Shown here: one piece after another, positions 15,284-20,915 of the stretch | Layout: every line of letters starts with the position of its first letter | How positions within the stretch are numbered: the first letter of the stretch is position 1 | NCBI GenBank assembly: GCA_031255875.1 | Contig: JAIRRR010000113.1 | Location: forward strand, 1-20,915 | Source of the DNA: Treponema sp. | Lineage (GTDB): Bacteria; Spirochaetota; Spirochaetia; Treponematales; Breznakiellaceae | Length of the DNA: 20,915 nt | Direction: 5' to 3' | Program-made: the position numbers and the translations under genes | Notes under the pieces: generated by a model | Told to the model about the DNA's origin: nothing | What the model saw: the letters and a program-made list of their open reading frames with translations, nothing else | The model's database searches: none

Positions 15284-15413
15284 TTTGCGGCGCGGAACGC
15301 CGCAAACCGGGCTATCCGCTCCAATTCCTCAGCCCCCGCAGGGGGCTTGCGGGATTTCCGCTTCTATCCCTTGCGCGTCCCCTCCGGGTTTCCGCGCCCG
15401 GCCCTGGGCGCGG
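15284..15413. repeat. Three further perfect hairpins in the divergent control region
   Basis: Arms TTTGCGGCG/CGCCGCAAA at 15284-15306 (loop 5), AGCCCCC/GGGGGCT at 15331-15347 (loop 3) and CCGCGCCC/GGGCGCGG at 15392-15413 (loop 6). Their density suggests a non-coding repeat element rather than chance, but copy number elsewhere cannot be seen here. Confidence 0.6.
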
Positions 15414-15450
15414 CACAAGGCGCGACTGACAACGCAGCGCGATTTTTTTC

Positions 15451-15479
15451 TTGACAAGCGGCCGAAGCTGTGGTATCAT
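15451..15479 (+). promoter_or_regulatory. Promoter of the sugar ABC transporter operon
   Basis: TTGACA (15451-15456), 17-bp spacer, TATCAT (15474-15479). The transcription start should fall near 15486, at the edge of the 18-bp palindrome. Confidence 0.8.
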
Positions 15480-15485
15480 TTGTCA

Positions 15486-15503
15486 TCGTGGAACGTTCCA
15501 CGA
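15486..15503. promoter_or_regulatory. LacI/GalR-type operator palindrome
   Basis: TCGTGGAACGTTCCACGA is a perfect 18-bp palindrome with a central CG, the hallmark of LacI/GalR-family operators. It starts seven bases after the -10, where a bound repressor would block initiation. No LacI-family gene is in the window. Confidence 0.7.
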
Positions 15504-15541
15504 ATATAATGTTTTATCTTCTGTTTTAAGGAGGAATACGG

Positions 15542-16636
15542 ATGAAAAGGTCATTTTTTGTTTTATTCGGGCTTGCCGCGCTGGTTCTGCTGTTTGGCGC
15601 GTGCGGCAAACGGGAAGCCGCCCCCGCCCCTGCGGCCGGGGAGCAGCGGGCTGCGGCCAGCGCCGGGTTCAAGGTAGCGTCGCATAACGCGGTCATCGAA
15701 GGCAACCCCTACCGGACGGTTTACGAGGAGCAGATGGGCCAGACGGTAAGGGAACTCCAGGCGGCCGGCATTATCTCGGAGTACGCGACTTTTACGGCGA
15801 ATAACGATCCGGCCGTAGAATCCCAGCAGATCGAGCAGACGGTAAACGAGGGCTACGACATCATCATGGTAAACCCCATCGCCGCGACAGGGCTCGATCC
15901 GATCATCGACAAGGCCATTGCCGCCGGGATCACCTATGTCAACGCGGACTGCGAATACGAATCCGCGAAGATTCTGAACGTGGTCGTGGATCAGCGGGAA
16001 TGGGCCAGGATACAGTCCCAGTTTGTCATCAAGACCCTGGGCCCGGGGAAGAAGATCCTGCAATTTAACGGGATAGACGGGAATTCCGCCTCGGAGATGC
16101 GGAACGACATGTGGGTGCAGGAATTCCGGGATGCCGGCATCCAGGTGGTCAGGACCATGGCCCACGGCTGGAACGATACCGAAGCGAAACGCCTCATGGG
16201 GGAAGTTATCGCCTCCGGGCTTGAGTACGACGGCATTATCAACCAGGAATCGGCCTTGGGGATCATCGGCGCTATAGAGGAAGCGAACATCCCCTATCCG
16301 GGCTGTATCACCTCGTCGGAGGAGATCGCCTGGATCAGGCACATAGCGAACATCAACAAGGACAGCCTGGTACTGCCCTTTATCGTAGTGGAGAACCCCC
16401 CGGGAATCGGCGCCTCGGCCCTCGCGATCGCGGTCAACCTGCGCCAGGGAAGGGAGCTGAAAGACGGAATCGCCTCCTCCGGGCTTATGGGGAACAGCAT
16501 TTACTACGCCCCCCAGTGGATCATGACTTACGACAACATGCAGGAACGCCTCGATTCGGTAAGATCCCTGCCGGACTCCACTTCGGTTTCGTCTTACATG
16601 TCCGTAGACCAGGCCAGGGCCGCCTACTTTAAATGA
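15542..16636 (+). CDS. Sugar ABC transporter substrate-binding lipoprotein
   Basis: The 364-residue protein has a signal peptide ending LLFGAC, with Cys21 the lipidation site, then an Ala/Pro-rich tether and a periplasmic binding domain of the ribose/galactose class (PF13407). It carries VNEGYDIIMVNPIAATGLDPIIDKAIAAG in pieces at about 100-128, followed by ITYVNADC, KKILQFNGIDGN and a C-terminal hinge. It captures the substrate outside the inner membrane. ATG 15542 is preceded by AAGGAGG seven bases away. It is the first gene of the operon. The ligand is unknown; the sequence is not close enough to RbsB or MglB motifs for me to name a sugar. Confidence 0.92.
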   Translation: MKRSFFVLFGLAALVLLFGACGKREAAPAPAAGEQRAAASAGFKVASHNAVIEGNPYRTVYEEQMGQTVRELQAAGIISEYATFTANNDPAVESQQIEQTVNEGYDIIMVNPIAATGLDPIIDKAIAAGITYVNADCEYESAKILNVVVDQREWARIQSQFVIKTLGPGKKILQFNGIDGNSASEMRNDMWVQEFRDAGIQVVRTMAHGWNDTEAKRLMGEVIASGLEYDGIINQESALGIIGAIEEANIPYPGCITSSEEIAWIRHIANINKDSLVLPFIVVENPPGIGASALAIAVNLRQGRELKDGIASSGLMGNSIYYAPQWIMTYDNMQERLDSVRSLPDSTSVSSYMSVDQARAAYFK

Positions 16637-16691
16637 GCCTCCGCGCGGCAAGCCGCAAGGTATTAAACCGGGCTTTCGGATAACGCGGAAA

Positions 16692-16720
16692 GAACCGGCA
16701 GCCGTCCGGGCTGCCGGTTC
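16692..16720 (+). terminator. Strong hairpin after the binding-protein gene
   Basis: GAACCGGCAGCC (16692-16703) and GGCTGCCGGTTC (16709-16720) form a perfect 12-bp stem with a 5-base loop, 55 bp after the stop. Only CCCTTC follows, not a T-run, so it may protect the upstream mRNA from 3' decay rather than end transcription. Confidence 0.55.
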
Positions 16721-16784
16721 CCCTTCATGCCATTTTCATGTTATATTTCCCGGGAGTTTGTTGCGCTTGGCGCTTAAACCCCCG

Positions 16785-16808
16785 AAAACCGCCGGTCAGG
16801 CGGTTTTT
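16785..16808 (+). terminator. Terminator-like hairpin with T-run inside the transporter operon
   Basis: AAAACCGCC (16785-16793), loop GGTCA, GGCGGTTTT (16799-16807), with five T's at 16804-16808. It has the form of an intrinsic (perhaps bidirectional) terminator. An outer 8-bp inverted repeat, GGAGTTTG 16753-16760 and CAAACTCC 16815-16822, encloses it. Confidence 0.55.
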
Positions 16809-16857
16809 GCCCTGCAAACTCCGTCGAACCGAAGGTTCGCAGCGCGCCGGATAACCG

Positions 16858-16889
16858 GGATTTTTGCGTTGCCCATGGCGCGAAAATCC
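16858..16889 (+). repeat. Stem-loop upstream of the ATPase gene
   Basis: GGATTTTTGCG (16858-16868) and CGCGAAAATCC (16879-16889) pair over 11 positions, one of them G-U in RNA. With CGAACC/GGTTCG at 16825-16839 it completes a series of hairpins in the 302-bp gap between the binding-protein and ATPase genes. No ORF in the gap is convincing. Confidence 0.5.
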
Positions 16890-16938
16890 GCATACGCGGC
16901 AGGCTGCCGGCTATCTTAACCCATCGGAGGAACGCCCC

Positions 16939-18462
16939 TTGCTGGAAATGCGCGGGATAACCAAGACCTTTGACGCCGTCGTAGCGCTGAAAGACGCCTC
17001 GCTCGAGCTGAAAAGCGGGGAGATTATGGCGCTGCTCGGGGCCAACGGGTCCGGGAAATCGACCCTGGTAAAGACCCTGAGCGGCCTGGTAAACCCCGAC
17101 GGCGGCACGGTGCTGTACGACGGGAAGCCGGTCCATATCCGCTCCGCCGCCGATTCCGGGAGGCTTTCAATCTCGACGGCCTACCAGGACCTGAGCCTGG
17201 TGCCCGCCATGAGCGTCATCGACAATATCGTCCTGGGCATGGAGCCAAAGGGCAAATTCGGCCTTATAGACCGGAAAAAAGCCCGGGACTACGCCCTTTC
17301 CTGCCTGGAACGCCTCAAGATCAGCTGCGCTCCGGACGCATTGGTCCAGAGCCTCATGCCCTCGACCCAGAGCATGATAGAGATAGCCAAGGCGGTCGCG
17401 TCCAGGCCCCGGCTCCTGATTCTGGACGAATCCACGGCCTCCCTCCACTCCGACGAGGTGGACACCCTCTTTGCCGTGCTTGCGGAACTGAGGGCCGAGG
17501 GCATCGGGATTATAACCGTGACCCACCGCATGGGGGAAATTTACCGCATCTGCGACCGGTGCACCGTGCTGCGGGGGGGCGAAACCGTGGCGAGCGGGCC
17601 TGTCGGCGAGATGGATATCGACACGGTGGTGTACTACATGACCGGGAAAAAGCCCGACACTTCCGTAGGCGCCCGTGCCCGCGCCGGGATCCACAGCGCG
17701 GACGAAAGGCCGGTATTGGAAACCAGGGGCCTTTCCCTGCCGCGGAAATTAAAAAGCGTCGATTTCCACGCCTACGCCGGGGAGATTATCGGCATAGGCG
17801 GCCTTGACGGGCAGGGGCAGCAGGATTTTCTCCGGGTCATACTGGGCGATCAAAAGCACGACAGCGGCGGCATTGTCTACCAGGGCAAAAAAACAAAATT
17901 CCGCCAGCCCGCCGACGCGATCAGGGAAGGCATGGGTTTTATCTCCGGGGACCGGAACAAGGAATCGATCTTCCCTGTACGGACGGTGGCGGAGAATATT
18001 TACGCCGGGGCCGCCGCCCGGGGCATCCTGTTTTCGTATATCAAGCCCGCCGAGGTGAACAGGTTCGCGCGAAACGCCGTGGAAAAGTACGGGATAATCG
18101 CGGGGGGTATGCGCTACCCGGCTTCTTCCCTTTCCGGGGGGAACCAGCAAAAGCTGGTGCTCGGGCGCTGGATAGCCCTCGCTCCGGATCTGCTCCTGCT
18201 GGACGATCCTACCAAGGGCGTGGACATCGCCACCCGCCACGAGATACACCGGATCCTGAAAGAATGCGCCGCGGCCGGCATGTGCGTGCTGTACGGTTCG
18301 AGCGACAACGAGGAACTGCTGAAAATATCGGACCGTATCTACGTTTTTTACGAAGGGGCGGTAAGCGCCGAATTGCAGGGCGAAGACCGCGTCGAGGAAA
18401 AACTGGTCGCGGCCATGCTGGGCCTTACCGGGGAACATCTTAAGGGGGGGGAAAATAGGTGA
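16939..18462 (+). CDS. Sugar ABC transporter ATP-binding protein with two NBDs (RbsA/MglA type)
   Basis: A 507-residue tandem ATPase, the usual length for the family. NBD1 has intact Walker A GANGSGKST at 34-42, but its signature reads LMPSTQSMIEIAKA instead of an LSGGQ-like sequence; Walker B is LLILDEST. NBD2 has a degenerate Walker A (GIGGLDGQGQQ), a good signature LSGGNQQKLVLGRW and Walker B LLLLDDPTKGVD, in which the catalytic Glu is Asp. One composite site should thus hydrolyse ATP and the other only bind or be inert. TTG 16939 is chosen because GGAGG at 16926-16930 is correctly spaced and the domain starts at once. The frame is open further upstream, but that lies in the hairpin region. 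Its stop overlaps the first permease by four bases. Confidence 0.93.
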   Translation: MLEMRGITKTFDAVVALKDASLELKSGEIMALLGANGSGKSTLVKTLSGLVNPDGGTVLYDGKPVHIRSAADSGRLSISTAYQDLSLVPAMSVIDNIVLGMEPKGKFGLIDRKKARDYALSCLERLKISCAPDALVQSLMPSTQSMIEIAKAVASRPRLLILDESTASLHSDEVDTLFAVLAELRAEGIGIITVTHRMGEIYRICDRCTVLRGGETVASGPVGEMDIDTVVYYMTGKKPDTSVGARARAGIHSADERPVLETRGLSLPRKLKSVDFHAYAGEIIGIGGLDGQGQQDFLRVILGDQKHDSGGIVYQGKKTKFRQPADAIREGMGFISGDRNKESIFPVRTVAENIYAGAAARGILFSYIKPAEVNRFARNAVEKYGIIAGGMRYPASSLSGGNQQKLVLGRWIALAPDLLLLDDPTKGVDIATRHEIHRILKECAAAGMCVLYGSSDNEELLKISDRIYVFYEGAVSAELQGEDRVEEKLVAAMLGLTGEHLKGGENR

Positions 18463-19562
18463 AAATTCCACCCAGACCGGCGGGGGCGTCCGCCTCCCGG
18501 GCGCTTGCGTTTGCCCGGGACGCGCTTTACCGGCTGCAGCGTTCGCCGGCGTTTACCGGGCTCGTGCTGTTCGCGATTGTCATAGTTCTTAACGTCGTTG
18601 TCCAGGGGCCGGCGCGGTTTTTTACGGTAAAGAATATCTCCCTAATCTTTGCCAAAAACGCGCCCCTTGTCCTGGTGACCATGGGGCAGCTGGCCCTCAT
18701 GCTCCTTGGGATAATCGACATTTCCATCGGGGTGCAGATGTCCTTTGTCAACGTGCTGGCTGTAACCCTGCCCATGCGCTTTCCCGCCATTCCCCTGCCC
18801 CTGGCCTGGGGGCTTGCCCTGCTCGCGGTGGTGGGCGTTTCGACGATTCACGGGGCCATTGTTTCTTTTCTCCGCATCCCCCCCCTGCTGACGGGTTTCT
18901 GCATGATCTACATTGTCAAGGGGATCAACCTCTTTATTATGCCGAAGCCCCAGGGCAGGGTGCCGCCGGCGGTGTACCTTACCTATGACAAGGCCCTCTT
19001 CGGGTTTATCCCCTTTTCCGCTGTGGTCATCGCGGCCGCCTACCTGATATGGGTCTACCTCAGGCAGACGCCGACGATGAAGCATGTCTACGCCGTCGGC
19101 GGCAGCGAGCGGAACGCCTACGCCAGCGGGATAAACACCACCGCGACAAAGCTGAAGATGTACGTGCTGGAAGGGGTTTTTATCGGCATTGCCGGTTTCT
19201 GCCTTACCGCGATGAGCGCCGCGGGCAACCCGATCATGGGGGAAAGCTACGGCCTGCGGAGTATCAGCGCCTGTATCCTGGGGGGCGTCTCGCTGGCGGG
19301 CGGCTGGGGGACCATGGCCTGCGCCCTTTTCGGGTCCGGCTTCCTGGTGCTCATCCAGAATGCCGTGTTCCAGCTCTTCAGCCTGCTGCCCCGGCTCATC
19401 CCCGGTTTTGTTGCTACCTCTTACTGGCAGAACCTTGTTTCGGACAGCATTATTCTGATAGGCCTCGTGGCCACGGTATTTACCAACAAGGTCCAGCGGA
19501 ACGCGCTGAAAGCCGGAATCGTAAAACAAATTACCGGAAGGGAAGGAAATGCGGATGATTAA
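18459..19562 (+). CDS. Sugar ABC transporter permease 1 (RbsC-type)
   Basis: The 367-residue inner-membrane protein has about 8-10 hydrophobic segments. APLVLVTMGQLALMLLGIIDISIG is the family's conserved region (PF02653), followed by the cytoplasmic loop VYAVGGSERNAYASGI that contacts the ATPase and GGVSLAGGWGT near the C-terminus. It starts at GTG 18459 with a GTGA overlap and a purine-rich AAGGGGGGG upstream. It probably forms a heterodimeric channel with the second permease. Confidence 0.92.
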   Translation: MKIPPRPAGASASRALAFARDALYRLQRSPAFTGLVLFAIVIVLNVVVQGPARFFTVKNISLIFAKNAPLVLVTMGQLALMLLGIIDISIGVQMSFVNVLAVTLPMRFPAIPLPLAWGLALLAVVGVSTIHGAIVSFLRIPPLLTGFCMIYIVKGINLFIMPKPQGRVPPAVYLTYDKALFGFIPFSAVVIAAAYLIWVYLRQTPTMKHVYAVGGSERNAYASGINTTATKLKMYVLEGVFIGIAGFCLTAMSAAGNPIMGESYGLRSISACILGGVSLAGGWGTMACALFGSGFLVLIQNAVFQLFSLLPRLIPGFVATSYWQNLVSDSIILIGLVATVFTNKVQRNALKAGIVKQITGREGNADD

Positions 19563-20547
19563 CCAGGGAAAGCCCGGGGCCGGCTTCGCGGGGGCCCTGA
19601 GGCGCTTTGCCGCCACCAACCAGCCGGGCATGGCGCTGATCATTTCGGTGCTGCTGTTCCTGACCAACGTGATCCTCAGCCCGCGTTCCCTCAATATAAA
19701 CGCCTTCGGCGCGATCTTCGCTCTCACTACCATGCTTACCCTGGCGTCGGCCGGCCAGACCATCGTCATAATTTCCGGCGGCGGCGGCATCGACCTGTCC
19801 GTGGGCGCGCTCATGTCCCTGACCGGCCTGGTTACCGTGGGGATCATGAACGGGCGGGAGGGCTACTTTTTGATCACCCTGCTTCTGTCCGTCGCAATCG
19901 GCGCGGCGGTGGGCCTGGTAAACGGGGTCGGGGTGGCCAAGATCGGCCTGCCCCCGATGATCGTGACCATGTGCGTCGCCAATGTCGTGACCCGCCTGCA
20001 GTACGTGGTTACCGAGGGCAAGCCCAGCGGCCTGGCGAGCCCCTGGTTTGCCCGGAGCATGACCCGCCGGATATTCGGGGTTTTCCCGACAAGCATACTC
20101 TACGGGGCCTTTATCTTCCTGGTGGTGCTGTTTGTGCTGAACCGGAGCCGTTACGGCATGCGCCTGTTTTTGACCGGCAACAACGAGCGGGCCGCCCATT
20201 TGAACGGGGTACGCACCGTACAGGTAAAGACCCTTGCCTATGTGCTGGCGGGCGTCTTTGCCGGTATCGCGGGCTTTCTGGGGGGCGGCTACATGAACTT
20301 TGTAAAGTGCGGCACCTTCGACGCCTATACCATGAAGTCGATAATCGCGGTGGTTATCGGCGGGACCATGCTCACGGGCGGCAAAGGCTCCTACCTGGGG
20401 ACTCTCGCCGGGACCTTGCTTATCACCGTGCTTACCAACTGCCTTTCGGTGCTGAATATGTCCCAGGCCACCACCGATATGATCATGGGCATAGTTCTGA
20501 TTTTCATCCTGGCAATGTACAACCGTACCGCCCCGGTGCGCCAGTAG
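19549..20547 (+). CDS. Sugar ABC transporter permease 2 (RbsC-type)
   Basis: The 332-residue protein has the same architecture as permease 1 but low identity. TLASAGQTIVIISGGGGIDLSVG is the conserved region. LTGNNERAAHLNGVRT is the loop after the middle segments, and GGTMLTGGKGSYLGTLAG lies near the end. Two different permeases with one double ATPase is usual for xylose/ribose-like and purine-nucleoside-like transporters. ATG 19549 lies within the end of permease 1 (14-bp overlap) behind GGAAGGGAAGGAA. It is the last gene of the operon; no clear terminator follows before the next promoter. Confidence 0.92.
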   Translation: MRMINQGKPGAGFAGALRRFAATNQPGMALIISVLLFLTNVILSPRSLNINAFGAIFALTTMLTLASAGQTIVIISGGGGIDLSVGALMSLTGLVTVGIMNGREGYFLITLLLSVAIGAAVGLVNGVGVAKIGLPPMIVTMCVANVVTRLQYVVTEGKPSGLASPWFARSMTRRIFGVFPTSILYGAFIFLVVLFVLNRSRYGMRLFLTGNNERAAHLNGVRTVQVKTLAYVLAGVFAGIAGFLGGGYMNFVKCGTFDAYTMKSIIAVVIGGTMLTGGKGSYLGTLAGTLLITVLTNCLSVLNMSQATTDMIMGIVLIFILAMYNRTAPVRQ

Positions 20548-20572
20548 AATTCGCCTTCTGCCCCGGTGTCGC

Positions 20573-20601
20573 TTGTAAATCCTACATTCGCGTAGTATTA
20601 T
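20573..20601 (+). promoter_or_regulatory. Promoter of the NifA-like regulator, leaderless geometry
   Basis: TTGTAA (20573-20578), 17-bp spacer, TATTAT (20596-20601), six C's, then ATG at 20608. Transcription should begin on or next to the start codon, and no Shine-Dalgarno is possible. Confidence 0.6.
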
Positions 20602-20607
20602 CCCCCC

Positions 20608-20915
20608 ATGGAACATACCAGCATCGTGCAGAAGATCGGTTCCTGGGAACTTTCCGACGCCGAATGGGAAAGGGCGGAGCTTGAGCTTCTCTTTGACATA
20701 GCCCGGACCTTTGACCGGCACGTGGAACTGAAGACCGCCCTGGGCCCGCTCCTGACCCTGCTGGAAAGCCGGGCCGGGCTTACCTGGGGCATGGTAACTT
20801 TGCTGGACCGGGCCACGGGGCTCCTTAAAATAGAGGAGGCCTACGGCCTTACCCCGGAGGAAAAGTCCCGGGGCGTTTACCGGCTCGGGGAGGGGCTTGT
20901 GGGCCGGGTGTTTGA
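20608..20915 (+). CDS. NifA-like sigma-54-dependent regulator, N-terminal GAF domain only (cut by the window edge)
   Basis: The frame is open from ATG 20608 to the edge (102 codons). After a short lead the sequence ELLFDIARTFDRHVELKTAL begins a GAF domain, and GLTPEEKSRGVYRLGEGLVG matches the conserved GAF block of NifA-type activators (RGxYRxGEGxxG). NifA proteins then carry an AAA+ domain that remodels sigma-54 RNA polymerase and a Fis-type DNA-binding domain; both would lie outside the window. It could instead be another GAF-bearing sigma-54 activator, or a GAF histidine kinase or phosphatase. Its tie to nitrogen fixation is only inferred, though a molybdate transporter is nearby. Confidence 0.65.
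   Translation, partial: MEHTSIVQKIGSWELSDAEWERAELELLFDIARTFDRHVELKTALGPLLTLLESRAGLTWGMVTLLDRATGLLKIEEAYGLTPEEKSRGVYRLGEGLVGRVF

Larger units (their letters stand above)
15139..15541. other. Divergent control region between the oxidoreductase and transporter operons
   Basis: This 403-bp stretch has no supported gene. It holds the minus promoter at its left end, the plus promoter and palindrome at its right end, and four perfect hairpins between (15219-15413). ORFs crossing it show no family resemblance and run through the promoters. Confidence 0.8.

Noticed and set aside
15192..15509. 105-codon ORF in the divergent control region
   Set aside because: It runs through the hairpins and the transporter promoter and operator and has no recognisable content.

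Overview
The window is GC-rich (about 60% by eye) chromosomal DNA with tightly packed operons, many GTG/TTG starts and 4-nt GTGA overlaps. A Gld-type ABC operon, sugar-oxidoreductase and isomerase genes, a ribose-type ABC transporter, a molybdate transporter and the start of a NifA-like regulator fit a free-living or gut spirochaete of the Treponema/Spirochaeta group. This placement is inference from gene content, because no rRNA or taxonomic marker is present.

Left part (1-3228): a membrane-anchored divergent polysaccharide deacetylase that runs off the left edge (-), a HIT hydrolase (-), a minimal FMN-binding lipoprotein (+), a DUF167 protein (+) and an isocitrate dehydrogenase of the eukaryote-like NADP type (+). 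The dehydrogenase lacks the arginine that normally contacts the NADP 2'-phosphate. Next (3251-5981) comes modABC on the minus strand behind a clear sigma-70 promoter, followed by convergent tRNA-Cys(GCA) and tRNA-Val(CAC), each with its own promoter.

Middle (6538-15138): eight minus-strand genes that may form one long transcription unit. The first four are oxidoreductase, TIM-barrel isomerase, TIM-barrel isomerase and oxidoreductase. The last four are a Gld-like ABC export-type system: ATPase, permease, GldG-like protein and DUF4340 protein.

Right part (15139-20547): a 403-bp hairpin-rich divergent control region, then a plus-strand sugar ABC transporter (lipoprotein binding protein, double-NBD ATPase, two permeases). 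Its promoter has an 18-bp LacI-type palindrome just downstream of the -10, but no LacI-family regulator lies in the window. Transporter and oxidoreductase/isomerase genes together look like an uptake-and-catabolism locus for an unknown sugar, glycoside or cyclitol. No kinase or aldolase is present, so an oxidative (3-keto type) route is plausible. The window ends inside a NifA-like GAF-domain regulator whose promoter predicts a leaderless mRNA; the same architecture appears at the HIT gene.

Most seen promoters are TTGACA-like with exactly 17-bp spacers and -10 boxes of the TANNNT type. No insertion sequence, CRISPR array, integrase or phage gene was found.
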